64,000 nt of DNA from Ceratopteris richardii (GCA_020310875.1 CM035428.1:102302661-102366660), one strand, 5' to 3'. Positions 46,319 to 57,387 are shown, counted from the stretch's first letter. Numbers and translations are program-made. The notes: a model not told the origin generated them from the letters alone.

Positions 46319-46320
46319 AT

Positions 46321-46543
46321 TGTTGGAGTTTGAGGTCTGTGGAAGCACGCAAACAGCACAAGGAAGAAGAAGAAGCTTGGAGCACAACACACAATACTGA
46401 ATGTATTACCACTAGAGTGTACAAAGATAAGTGACTTCTTAGGGTTATAGGTGTATATACACACCGAGGGAAGAAAACCTCCTAAAGAGGGAAAAAAGTG
46501 TCCCAATGGTCATAGTGTATTCACATATATCACTACCTAAATA
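46321..46543 (-). repeat. 5' LTR of element D, outer end truncated
   Basis: 223 bp. The last about 8 bases of the plus-strand end (TATCAACA) are missing, and the 29-bp flanking repeat follows. Confidence 0.88.
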
Positions 46544-46544
46544 G

Positions 46545-46573
46545 AACATAGACATGTGTACTTACTCGATGCA
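46545..46573. repeat. 29-bp direct repeat flanking element D, right
   Basis: Matches 39492-39520 with one substitution. Confidence 0.9.
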
Positions 46574-47484
46574 TAGCTGAGGTTTGAGTTTGTGATCTAG
46601 CATTATGGATACAATTGGATTTTGGATACTAGTGTTAAATCATCCAGGGGGGTGATGAAACATGAAGACTTATTTTCAACCATATGTAAAAGAATACAGA
46701 GTCATACCTACAGGTATTCCTATATTTCCTTTGTCAGTTTCTCTTTATGTTCCAACTTTGAAAGAAGAAGGAAGAAGGAGAATGTCTGGAGAAAGTTCCT
46801 ATTAGGGTGTTCCTGTTCAAGAGAAGGTTCCAAAATTCTATTGAGGAGAAGCTTGATATTTCAGAGAGGTATGTTTGAGAGGTGCGCACATATATGTTTA
46901 TACCAGATTCTGAAGGAAAGAGGTATGAAGGACTTACGGATGAAGACATGATGACATCATAGATATGATATTTTGATGAGACTCATGAGTTGAGTTGAGT
47001 TGAATTGACTAGAGTACAGTCAGAGATGAACCAGTAGTGTTCATAATACACTAAGTTGTGAGTTATCAGTCACAGGTTCCAGGATTCAGTTCTTGATTTT
47101 GTTTAGTGTATTTACATGACACAACAGAAGTACGTTGAGAAAACTTTTGTAAGGTAAATGCAAATATGTGGATCCTAGTGTATATTTTCAAGTTTGAGAA
47201 GATAGGAGATAGCAGGTTCAGAGTCAGTACTTTCTACATTTGTTGTCAAGCAAATGATTGCTTGATGAGTACACTATTGGATATCTAGTTTGCATATTTT
47301 CTCAAGTATTATGGTTCATATTCAGCAAGCTCAGGTGTTTGAAGTTTGACGGAAATTCAAATTCAGTTTTGAAGAAGACTTTTGAAGAAAAGGATTGAAG
47401 GTCAGTTCGGGTGTACAAGCTTGAATCTTGTGATAGTTTGCAAATCCAGTTCAGTTTGTACCAATATGACATTACAGGGGGGAT
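46574..47484 (+). other. 3' internal part of an unidentified LTR element
   Basis: No domain was recognised. The plus frame 46622-46951 (109 aa) is Lys/Arg/Ser-rich. It ends in a purine tract, AGGGGGGAT (47476-47484), directly before the LTR at 47485, so this is the region just upstream of a 3' LTR. Its left part could still be the gypsy relic into which D inserted. Confidence 0.5.
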
Positions 47485-48835
47485 TGTTGGAATACAATAT
47501 CATATTGTACATTATCCCATGGTCAAATTTTGTTTAGATCACAACATGTGTAGTAGTCCTTATTACTACTTGTACAACCAAAAAGCGTTGGCACCGTGGA
47601 TAGCGCAGCATACTCTTAAACAACCCACCTGAGTTCGTAGTGTGTGCAAAGATTCTTTTTTTTACCATGATTTTCAAATAAGAGCACAAACGAACGAGCG
47701 AAGGATTCCCGATGGCGACACGATTTGTTTTTTTGTGGATCGTAGAGTTTTATGAGTTATGCTTTTGATGGAGGTTTTCAAGATACACTAACTTCTATAT
47801 AAGAGCATGCTTGGTTCATTGTTAATTATCCATCACCTAGTTTCAACAACAAGCTTTGGAGCTTTGTTGCCTCAATAGAGGTGGTGCTTCTAACACATGG
47901 GGTAGCCATGTTGTTATCTTGGAGCATGTTGAGGAGTGGCTATGGATTTCTTCTTGAAGAAGAAGAGTGTGCTCACACTCTTACTCATGGAGAGGACTTG
48001 GCCATTAGCAGCTTGGTGGTTGGATCATCCATCTACATAACGTATTTGAAGGATGTCTTCTACATGAAGATTTTGGTTTACTTCAAAGACATTGGATGGT
48101 GGTTAACATAAGATTTGCATCTTATGTTAAGAGTTTAGGTACATATTCTCTTTATGCACACAGGTACTACTTGAAGTTTATGAGGCAGTAATATCCATAT
48201 CAGGAGTCGTCCTATTCGGCATAGGTACAAGAGAATTAGTACATGTATGCTTTATGCATATTTGGATGAGGTGTTCGAGAAGGTATGATCATATGAGTTT
48301 GAGGATTTCTTATAGTAGACTTGTTAGCATTCTTTGCTACTTTTGTAAGTATGTGATCTTTTCACACACATGTCTAACTTAGGGTCTTCCATAGCCTAAG
48401 TTCAGATGAGGGTTTGTTGATTATCAGTTTAGACTGATCCTTCCTCTTTCTATCACTCATATTCACTCTTCTACAACCTATTAGGTCACACATCTCATAA
48501 TATTCAGATTTTTGTCCATACATCTGAATATGTTTGTTACATTTTTACATTCACTCATCCATCTATTTCTGTTCACATAGAGTGGTTGAGAGTTTTGCTC
48601 CCACATTGTACATTGAACATTGGTATATATGATAGTGTGAGTAAGAATTGGCTTACGTAACACTTTACACATGTTGTCTAATCTTTCTCTATCTTTATCT
48701 CATCATTTGTATGATTAAATGTGTATGTTCATGTTTTGTCAATATTGGAAGATTGATAGATTCTATGTTGTATATGATGGACCTATGGAACCTTGGACCT
48801 GTGGTATTAGTAATGGGCCTACTTAATTTCCAACA
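47485..48835 (+). repeat. 1351-bp LTR with TGTTGGAA...TTCCAACA ends
   Basis: It begins TGTTGGAATACA after a purine tract and ends TTTCCAACA at 48835, giving perfect 8-bp terminal inverted repeats. The TATA-like CTATATAAGAG lies at 47794-47804. No second copy or primer site is in the window, so this is the 3' end of a truncated element, or a solo LTR with a short internal stub. The frame at 47881-48111 lies in the transcribed part of the LTR and is probably not a gene. Confidence 0.75.
47794..47804 (+). promoter_or_regulatory. TATA-like element in the 1351-bp LTR
   Basis: CTATATAAGAG, about 310 bp into the LTR. Confidence 0.5.
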
Positions 48836-49044
48836 CCCTTTGTATTGCTCAAAATACTTTGGAGCCCCATTGGCTTCCTAATCCCACATGAGGGTCAACT
48901 TCAAAATACTATATGCATAGGATTTAAAATGAGCTTTCCAATGAAATCAAGATCACTAGAAACAGATTTTGTATGAAAAAGTTATGACAGTTCAAGGTTC
49001 TGGGGGGTAAAACAGGCATATAGGATCTCTTCTGGGATTACTTC
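48836..49044 (-). other. Leader of Athila-like element, copy 2
   Basis: Homologous to about 13225-13420 (shared GGGTCAACTTCAA and GAGCTTTCxAAT blocks). No ORF. Confidence 0.5.
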
Positions 49045-49640
49045 AGGACAAACGATACACGATACTTAGGAAGTATCGGTGATACTTGGGAACTAATGAT
49101 ACACGATACCCAAGATAAACAATACATGATACCCCAGTCTAGATGATACATGATATCTGTCTTGATGATACGATTCTTATGGTTGGTGATACTTGGAATT
49201 CCACTATACGATACCTGGCTCCAACATGATATACGATACTTGAGTGTGCAATGATACATGATACTAGATTTTCATGACACATTACTTGTCCTTGGATGAT
49301 ACACAATACTGACCTTTTGGTAATACACGACACACAGGGGAATGATACGATACCTGGCTTGAGCATGATACACAATACTTGCACTCAGACGATACCATAC
49401 TAGACATGATACACGATACTTGCAGCTTCACGATACGATACCAGCCTTTTCGATACACGATACCAGATAATTCGCGATACAGTAGTTGTGTATTCACGAT
49501 ACAATGATGCACGATACTCAACTCGACGATACATGATACTCATGAGGTATCGTGATACACAAGGAGATGATACACAATACTTGACAAGTATCATGATACA
49601 CGCGAGTTCTGGGATCGCGATACCTGAACTCAACCGATCA
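49045..49640. repeat. Degenerate ~22-bp array with GATACACGATAC core
   Basis: About 25 units with cores such as GATACACGATACTTG spaced mostly 21-24 bp apart. Spacers vary in sequence, and some units are inverted (GTATCGTGATAC near 49542). It lies in the leader, between the gag side and the tRNA-Asp primer site at 49996-50013, at the same position as the array at 13490-13672. Confidence 0.8.
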
Positions 49641-49995
49641 TGATACTTGGAGTTTTTGAAGTCCAAATTTAAAAATGTTCATAGATATGTGCTCTTTATG
49701 TAATTTCATCCCGAGCGATACTTCACTCAGATTTTTGATGTTTTGAGAGCGTAAAGCTCCTCTTTGACTATATTTTAGCACTGAACTCTCTGTACACCCC
49801 TTTCTCGTAGCTCCGAATGAAAAACAAGATGGAAAGGATGAATGAACAGTAAAAAATGAAGGTGGGAGGAGATGGAGATGATGATGGTGCTGAAGGTGGG
49901 GAAAAACTCAGAAAGTAAACAGAAAATGACTATTTTTTACCTTCTAACCTTGCTAGTCTACATCTTACCATCACACGCTTGTCCTCAAAGCTCTC
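49641..49995 (-). other. Leader between the array and the primer site
   Basis: Corresponds to 13673-13768 but is longer. No ORF or motif recognised; A/G-rich around 49815-49930. Confidence 0.5.
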
Positions 49996-50013
49996 TCCCC
50001 AGCAACGGTGCCA
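49996..50013 (-). promoter_or_regulatory. tRNA-Asp-like primer-binding site, copy 2
   Basis: The minus strand reads TGGCACCGTTGCTGGGGA, two transitions from the Athila/Tat-type site TGGCGCCGTTGCCGGGGA. It is preceded by GACACTAAATT. Confidence 0.85.
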
Positions 50014-50648
50014 AATTTAGTGTCACTCTAGCACAATGGTAAGTACAAACGTGAGGAGATCCACCTCATAAATGTCAATCCGAAAAGACATGAGGACTAG
50101 TATGAAGACCATGAGCAAGTGAAGGCACAAGTGTGTGAGTGAGAAGCCCACAAGCATGCACACACATACACACCCACGCACACAAGGTAAGAGCAAAGAG
50201 TGGAACAATGGAAGGTCTTTGATTACAAAAGAATTCTCTTACAAAAGCTCAAATCTCTAACAATCTCACCTCAAAAATGAGCTCTCTAGCTCTTTTTATA
50301 GTTTTTTGAGTAGTTTTGGCCCTATCCAAACCTAGTGTCCGGCCTAGTTAAAAATTAGGTTCCAAGGCTTATTTGAGGGCTCAAACGGAGTCTAAGAATT
50401 ATGAAAATTGGTAGGGTGATACTTCTAATACTCCTCAAGCTTGAGAACTCCTAGACTTGAACAAAATGGAGTTACAAATTGAAATGATATTTACAATGGT
50501 TTTTAGTGATGAAAATCACTATTTTTATAGGGATTTCTTCTGAAAATTTGGCATATACTTCTTGGAGCTCCCTACATGCTCTGTCTCTTCTTGTGTGTCC
50601 ACTTCTTTAATGCGCTCCCATGCTTTGTGCTTGACCTTGAGTGTCAAC
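50014..50648 (-). mobile_element. Athila-like LTR, partial (copy 2)
   Basis: Homologous to 13786-14420. A TATA box (minus ACTATAAAAAGAGCT) lies at 50290-50306. The LTR is cut at 50649 by a fragment of copia element F. Confidence 0.65.
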
Positions 50649-50697
50649 AAGGAGGTTTTTTCCCCTTGGCTTGTATATATACCTATAACCCTAATGG
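50649..50697 (+). repeat. Element F 5' LTR, left fragment
   Basis: About 49 bp match the family LTR from AGGAGGTTTTTTCCCC to CTAATGG. It is truncated on the left and split on the right by element E; the LTR resumes at 54614. Confidence 0.85.
50693..50697. repeat. Target-site duplication of element E, left
   Basis: AATGG, identical to 54614-54618; part of the F LTR. Confidence 0.92.
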
Positions 50698-50927
50698 TGT
50701 TGGAGTTAGACGTCTGCACAAGCACGCGAATAGCACAAGGAAGAAGAAGAAGCTTGGAGCACAACACACAATACAGAATGTATTACCACTATAATGTACA
50801 AAGATAAGTAGCCTATTAGGGCAATAGGCGTATATACAAGCCGGGGAATAAAAACCTCCTAAGGAGGAAAAAAGTGCCCCGATGGTCCTAGTGTGTTCAT
50901 ACACATCACTGCCTAAATATATCAACA
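50698..50927 (-). repeat. 3' LTR of element E
   Basis: 230 bp, both ends intact (TGTTGGAG..TATCAACA on plus). Confidence 0.93.
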
Positions 50928-50943
50928 AAGCCCCCCTGGGAGT

Positions 50944-53900
50944 GATGCGGTCATAGGGCTGAAAAACATACACTTCTTCATGCAAGTCACCATTTAGAAA
51001 TGTTGTTTTAATATCTAAGTGATGTACATTCCAACCATGATGAGCTGCAAGTGCACAGATGCTCTGAACAGTAGTCACAACATGTAGGTGCAAATTTCTC
51101 ATCAAAATCAATGCCTCTTTCTTGCGCATAACCCTTTGCAACAAGCCTAGCCTTATACTTGTCAACTATTCCATGAGTCTTACGCTTCAGCTTGTATACC
51201 CACTTAGTGCCAATGGCCTTCTTGCCAGGAGGCAGGTCGCGTAAAGACCATGCACCATTCTTCATTATAGCATCATATTCAGATTGCATGGCAGCCATCC
51301 AATTTTTTGAATTTTGTGCTTCATCAAATGAAATAGGCTCATTCTCATCACAGAGACTAGATGCAGCCATAACATAGCAATCTGATGCAAAAGAGGCACT
51401 ATGAGAGCCTGAATGAGTACGATATGATAGAGGTGCATCTAATTTGTTGTCATGCAAAGTCTACACCAGCCATTTTGGCATAGTTTTTGCCTGCTCAATA
51501 TCAACTCTCTCATCAACAAGTGCATCATGTAAATCTGCATCAGAAATGGAATGATCTGCATCATCATATGAAACTTGCAAAGGCTGAGAGGTTGCCCCAT
51601 TAGGACCAGCACTAGACTATCCACGTGTAAAAAGAGGCAGCAAAGTATCATACATGAATTTGGAGCTAATAGATATCTCCTTAGTACATGAAAGCAATGG
51701 CTGAATAGCATCTTTGACAAAAACAACATCACGGCTAACCAAAATGTGTTTATTCTATGGATGATACAGACGATAGCCTTTACTTTCAAAACTGTATCCA
51801 ATAAAAATACATTTTACTACTTTATCATCCAATTTTCTGGAATGTTGTTCAGGCACTAATGTATATGCCAAACAAGCAAAAACACGTAGATGAGCAATAG
51901 ATGGCTTGCGATCATGCCAAGCCTGATATGGAGTGATAGATTGTAGCACTTTAGTGGGACACCTATTAAGTACATATGCTGCACACATTACAGCCTCAAG
52001 CCAAAAACTATGTGGTAAAGCATGACTATTGACCATACACCTCACCATCTCCATGAGTGACCTGTTCTTCCGTTTAGCAACTCCATTCTATTGAGGTGTA
52101 CATGGCACTATACACTGGTGTTTTATCCCACGTTCAGCCAGAAATGCATTAAGATTAGAAGACATATATTACCCCCCTCGATCAGAATGGAGGGTGCCCA
52201 TTTTACATGTTGATAGATTTTCTGCCCAAACCAAAAACTGTTTGAAGCACATGAATACTTCAGACTTTGCTTTCAATGGATATACCCATGCATGCCTAGA
52301 ATAATCATCAATGAAAGTCATGAAGTAAAGATAATTTCCAAAAGCGGGTGTTTGCACAGGACCACAGACATCACTATGAGCAAGCTTCAATTTCTAAGTA
52401 GCCCAGGCTAAACCATCTTTTGGAAATGAGGAACGCTGCATTTTGGCCAAAATATAGCCTTCACATACATGTTTACGGGGTGCCTCAAGTTTGGGCAAGG
52501 AGGACACCATTTCAGATTTCAGTGAGCGTCGCAAACTAGCAAAATTCAGATGACCAAAGCGTGCATGCCAAAGCTTTGCATTTGACATACCTGAGAATCG
52601 TATAGTGCACATGCTGAATCATTCACATATCTTTTATAGTCTATGAGCTTATACAACCCACGAGTAAAATGCCAGAAGCAATAATCACGTTGCCATGTGA
52701 CAGATCATGAACTATAAACGTGTCATCAACAGATTTCACAACCAAGCCAATCTTGGCTAAAGCTGAAACTAATAACAGATCCTTCTTGATCCCTGGCACA
52801 AATAAAGCATCCGACAAAGTGAAAGAACTACCATCAGCAGTAGTCAAAATGATCTTACCGACTCCCATGATAGGATAAGAGGAGTTTTTGGCACATGTGA
52901 CAGTATTCATTGTAGGGGCAAGCTCGAGTGAAGTGAAGAAACTGCACTGCGAGGTGATATGTTTGGTCACCCCACTATCAAAGTACCAACTATTTGAGTC
53001 TACTGCGGACATGCACTGCTCATGAGAAGATGGGTCAAAACTGCAAACAGTAGTAAACGCCCATTCTTCTTCGTGTACAGGATTAGCAGACTTTGTTTTA
53101 GGTGTAGAGGCCTCTGCAACAACCATTCCAGCCTCTTTCTTCTTTGCCTCTTTAGCAACCAGTTTTGGACAATTCTTTATGATATGATCATTTCCTTTAC
53201 AGTACTTGCAAAACAATTTCTGCTTTTTTTATTTCTTTTCATCTTTGTCTTCCCTCTTCAATTGTGCAGAATTAGCAGATTTCTGCTTACTAATTGAAGA
53301 GCTCTATTTTCCTTTGCCCTTCTAACTAGCTAGGAAAGCTTGATCTGCAACACGCATAATGGACTTGTTTTACCTGCACTAATATTCCTACAATAGAACA
53401 GAGACTAACTCCTCAAACGACAAGGCATTTGGATTGCCTTATCAAACGAAGAGTAGAAGCAAAACTCTAATATGGATCAGGAAGACCATTTAGAACGGTC
53501 TGCACAAGTGAGCTATCTAGTATAATCTCATTAGTAGAAATCAATTATTCCTTCAAGTCTTTGATCTTTGTTAGAAAATTGTCCATAGAATCACCGTCAT
53601 TCATGTGCTCGACTGTTTTCGGAGGTAAGCAACACGAGCCTCATTCCTAGCTTGCTACAATGTGGTAAGTGTCTCCCAAGCATCCTTAGCTGTTCTGCAA
53701 GAGCGAATGTGAGGAATAATGGCACGTTTGACAGACAAAGCTATCAATGCATGTGCCTGGGCATCTCTGCCATCCCAACAAATTTGCTCTACAGTAGTTG
53801 CAGCAGAAACCATAGCATGAACAAGAATTTGTAGAATATCACCATCTTCGATACCTTCTGCATCAGCTTAAGTACCTGCAATTGTAACAGTTGCAGGTGT

Positions 53901-54050
53901 GATAGGACATTTTTCAACACCTTGCGCAATGTTCCACAGTCCTTTTGCAACCAATATATGTCGCATCATATAAGCCCATAATGGGTAGTTGGTACCATCC
54001 AACTTATCCTCAATAGCCAACATATGGAATACATCACTGCTTTCAGCCAT
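50944..54050 (-). pseudogene. Element E gag-pol, RNase H and RT core deleted
   Basis: The start is at 54050 (ATGGCTGAAAGC). Gag N-terminus at 54050-53868; zinc knuckle CKYCKGNDHIIKNC at ~53216-53170; protease Phe-Asp-Ser-Gly-Val near 52975. Integrase is readable as WHARFGHL (~52570), HSDVCGP (52380), FIDDYSRHAW and the C-terminal part at 52054-51755. RT begins at 51457 (Asn-Gly-Ala-Trp-Ser-Leu..WVYKLKRK..RLVAKGYAQ) and reaches EEVYVFQP at about 50955. There it is fused to the sequence next to the polypurine tract. Relative to B about 1.2 kb is missing, including Tyr-Val-Asp-Asp and RNase H. Several frameshifts are present. Confidence 0.92.
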
Positions 54051-54390
54051 GGCTAGTGACTAAAATACCTTGATGCAAAAAATTTATTGTATCTCAAAAA
54101 GTTGAATAGAAGTTCCCATACAAATTCTGCTAAACCTCTAGCAAACTTCGAGACTCTTATATTGGCGAACTGAAACTGGTATATACCTTTGGCACAAAAA
54201 GACAAAATAGCCTACACAAGTGCTGCAACAGTGCATTTGGAGGCTGAAACGAGCTCAGATCGTGGATTTGGCAGCACATAGCGAAGCTGTTTTGATCTCA
54301 AAAACATCTTGAGATGCTCACCAAAATTCGTGTGATTCTGAGACTGCAACTGGAGAGGTGTCAATGACACCCTAGATCAGACAGTGACCT

Positions 54391-54402
54391 ACTCTGATAC
54401 CA
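54391..54402 (-). promoter_or_regulatory. Primer-binding site of element E
   Basis: The minus strand reads TGGTATCAGAGT, one base from canonical. Confidence 0.9.
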
Positions 54403-54404
54403 AT

Positions 54405-54613
54405 TGTTGGAGTTAGACGTCTGCCGAAGCACGCAAACAACACAAGGAAGAAGAAGAAGCTTGGAGCACAACATACAATACTGAATGTATTACCACTAGA
54501 ATGTACAAAGATAAGTAGCTTGTTAGGGCAATAGGTGTATATACAAGCCGGGGGAAAGAAACCTCCTAAAGAGGAAAAAAAGTGCCCTAGTGGCCCTAGT
54601 GTGTTCACACACA
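54405..54613 (-). repeat. 5' LTR of element E, starting at an internal TG
   Basis: 209 bp. On the minus strand it starts TGTGTGTGAACACAC, about 22 bp into the family LTR. The TSD follows directly. Confidence 0.9.
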
Positions 54614-54739
54614 AATGGGTCACTAAACTTTGTACATTCACTTGGTGATTCATTCATAAATATGTGTTGTGCTCCAAGCTTCTTCTTCTTCTTCTTCCTT
54701 GTGATATTTGTGTGCTTCCACATACCTCAAACTCCAACA
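54614..54739 (+). repeat. Element F 5' LTR, right fragment
   Basis: Continues the family LTR from AATGGG to CTCCAACA, resuming where 50697 stops. The first five bases are the TSD of element E. Confidence 0.88.
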
Positions 54740-54741
54740 AT

Positions 54742-54753
54742 TGGTATTAGATC
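54742..54753 (+). promoter_or_regulatory. Degenerate primer-binding site of element F
   Basis: TGGTATTAGATC, two changes from canonical. Confidence 0.8.
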
Positions 54754-55092
54754 ATGTCACCGCCTCATCTAGGGCATCATCAACACCCCCCGATCACAAT
54801 CTCAGAGTCACACAAAAATTGGTGAGCATACTCAGGATGATTAGGGCTTCAAAACCGCTTCACTCCGTGGCATTAAAATTTTGATATGAGCTCGTTTTAG
54901 CCTCCGAATGCACAATTGTAGTACTTATGTAGGCAATTTCATCCTTTTGTGCAAAATGTATATACAAGTTTATGTTTGCCAAAACAAGCACTTCAAAGTC
55001 TGCCACATGTTTTGCAAAGCTTGATAGGGTAGTTTTGTTCAACTTTTTGAGATACAATCATTTTTTTGCATCACAACATTTAGACAATGGTC

Positions 55093-57335
55093 ATGGCTAA
55101 AAGCAATGATGTATTCCATATGTTCATCGTTGAGGACAATTTGGATGGTACGAATTACTCATTATGGGCATATGTGATGTGTCATGTATTGGTAGCAAAA
55201 AGGCTATGGAATATTGTGTAGCGTATTGAAAAATGCCCTACTACACCTACAAATACAATTATTTAAGGTAATGTAGATGGTGTTAAAGATGATGATCTTC
55301 AGATTCCTATTTGTGTTGCAATTCCTACTGCACCTACTGCATAGAAACTTTGATGGGATGGTAGAGATGCTTAGGCATATGCATTGATAAATTATTTTTA
55401 TAAACATGCCATCATACCTCACATTCACTCGTACAAGACAACAAAGGATGCTTGGGATACACTTACCACTCTATACTAACCAAGAAATGAGGCTTGTGTT
55501 GCTTACCTTTGGAAACAATTGGAGAGTGAGCATATGAATGAAGGAGACTCTATGGATGTTTTATTGACAAAGATCAAAGATCTGAAGGAGAAATTGATTT
55601 CTACTGATGAACTCTTGCTAGATAGTTCACTTGTGTGGACTGTTCTAAATGGTCTTTCAGATTCATATGAGAGTTTTGCTTCTACTCTTTGATTGATGAT
55701 GAAAGGAAATCCAAATACCTTATTTTTTTTACTGCAGGAAGGTCAATCCAAGTAGAATAGGTCTATTATTTGTGTTGTAGATCAAGCTTTATTAGCTAGT
55801 GAGAAGGACAAAGATAGATGGAGCTCATCTACTAGTAAGCAGAAACCAGTTAATGCTGCACAATTGAAGAGGAAGACAAAGCACACAAGAAAAAAGAAAA
55901 GCACAAACAATTTTGTGAATATTGTAAAGTAAATGATCATGTCATAAAGATTTGCCCAAAACTGGATACAAAAGTGGCAAAGAAGAAAGAGTCTGGAATG
56001 CTTGTTGTAGAGGCCTCTACACCAAAAACAGAATTTGCTAATCTTGTGCAGAATGAAAAATAAGCATTTACTACTATTTGCAGCTATGACCCATCTTCTC
56101 ATGAGCATTGTATGTATGTAGTAAACTTATATGTTTGGTACTTTGATAATGGGGCAACAAAACATATTACCTCATAGTGAAGTTTCTTCAATTCACTTGA
56201 GCCCGCCCCAACAATGAATACTATCACATGTGCTAACAACTCGTTGTATCCTATAATGGGACTTGGTAAGATCATTTTGACTATTGATGATGGTAGTTCT
56301 TTCACATTATCAGTTGCTTTGTTTATGTCGGGGATCAAGAAAAATCTATTACCAGTTTCAACATTAGCCACGATTAGCTTGGTTGACAATTTTGTTAATG
56401 GGAGATGTACATTTCATGATCTATCAAATGGTGATGTTTTTATTGCTTATGACATTTTATGTTAATGACACATGTACATTTCATGATCTATCAAATGGTG
56501 ATGTTTTTATTGCTTATGACATTTCATGTTGTGGGCTATATAAGCTCATAGACTATGCAAAATATGTCAATGATTCAACATGTGCAGCTCAAGTTTCTCA
56601 GGCTATCTTAGATGCAAAGCTTTGGTATGCACGCTTTGGTCATTTGAATTTTGCTAATTTGCTACACCTCTAGAAATTTGAAATTGTATCCTCTCCACCC
56701 AAGCTTGAGCCACCTTGCAAACATGTTTGTGAAGGTTTTATTTTGGGCAAAATACATTGTTCATCCTTCCCAAAATATGGTTCAATTCGAGCTACTTAGA
56801 AACTATAGCTTGTTCACAGTGATGTTTGTGGTCCTATGCAAACACCTTCTATCGGGAACTAACTTTACATCATGACCTTTATTGATGATTTCTCCAGGCA
56901 TGCCTGGGTATATCCATCAAAATAAAAGTCCAGAGTATTTATGTGCTTCAAATAGTTTTTGGTTATAGTTGAAAGTCTTCCAACATGTAAAATGGGCACC
57001 TTCCAATCTAATCAAGGGGAGGAATACATGTCTTCTGATTTTAATGCATTTCTGGTTGAATGTGGGATAAAACATCAATGTATAGTGTCGTATACACCTT
57101 AGAAAAATGGTGTTACTATAAGAAAGAACAGGTCTCTCATGGAGATGGCGAGGTGTATGGCCAAAAGTGAGGCTTTACCACATAGCTTCTAGCTTGAGGT
57201 TGTTATGTGTGCAACATATGTACTAAACATGTTGTCCCACCAAAGCACCGCAATCGATCACTCCATATGAGTGTTGGCATGGTCGCAAGCCATCTGTTGC
57301 TCATCTATGTGTCTTTGGTTGTCTGGCATACACAC
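55093..57335 (+). pseudogene. Element F gag-pol fragment, truncated in integrase
   Basis: The start codon is at 55093 (ATGGCTAAAAGCAATGATG). Gag (55093-55900) and zinc knuckle (CEYC.., about 55915) are broken by stops. Protease reads Phe-Asp-Asn-Gly-Ala-Thr near 56142, so the catalytic D-S-G is D-N-G. A 67-bp tandem duplication lies at about 56403-56536. Integrase is readable as Tyr-Ala-Arg-Phe-Gly-His-Leu (~56625), the D-rich core (56815-56900) and the segment up to Phe-Gly-Cys-Leu-Ala-Tyr at about 57330. There the sequence turns into a microsatellite. RT and RNase H are absent. Confidence 0.88.
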
Positions 57336-57387
57336 ATCCATCCATCCTGCATCCATACATACATACATACATACATACATACATACA

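Larger units (their letters stand above)
39521..46543 (-). mobile_element. Ty1/copia element D, mosaic, with captured non-copia DNA
   Basis: The family LTR is at 39521-39758 (3' side) and at 46321-46543 (5' side, missing about 8 bp at its outer end). Between them, reading on the minus strand: leader and gag start (46320-45244); about 2.0 kb of foreign DNA (45243-43223); a second copy of leader and gag start; then the rest of gag, protease, integrase, RT and RNase H. The flanking repeat is 29 bp. Either one chimeric cDNA inserted, or two copies were merged by later rearrangement. Confidence 0.8.
50698..54613 (-). mobile_element. Ty1/copia element E, nested in the LTR of element F
   Basis: The 3' LTR is at 50698-50927 (full, 230 bp) and the 5' LTR at 54405-54613. 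The 5' LTR lacks the first ~22 bases of U3 and begins TGTGTGTGAAC, yet the TSD AATGG is perfect. The primer site is at 54391-54402. RNase H and most of RT are deleted, so RT at 50944 is joined directly to the polypurine-tract region. Family as in B. Confidence 0.93.

Noticed and set aside
47881..48111. 76-codon frame as a small gene
   Set aside because: It lies inside the LTR, downstream of its TATA box, and has no domain or conserved partner.
49045..49640. CRISPR-like appearance (short repeats with variable spacers)
   Set aside because: Repeats are not identical, the unit is only ~22 bp in total, there are no cas genes, and the context is a plant retroelement leader.
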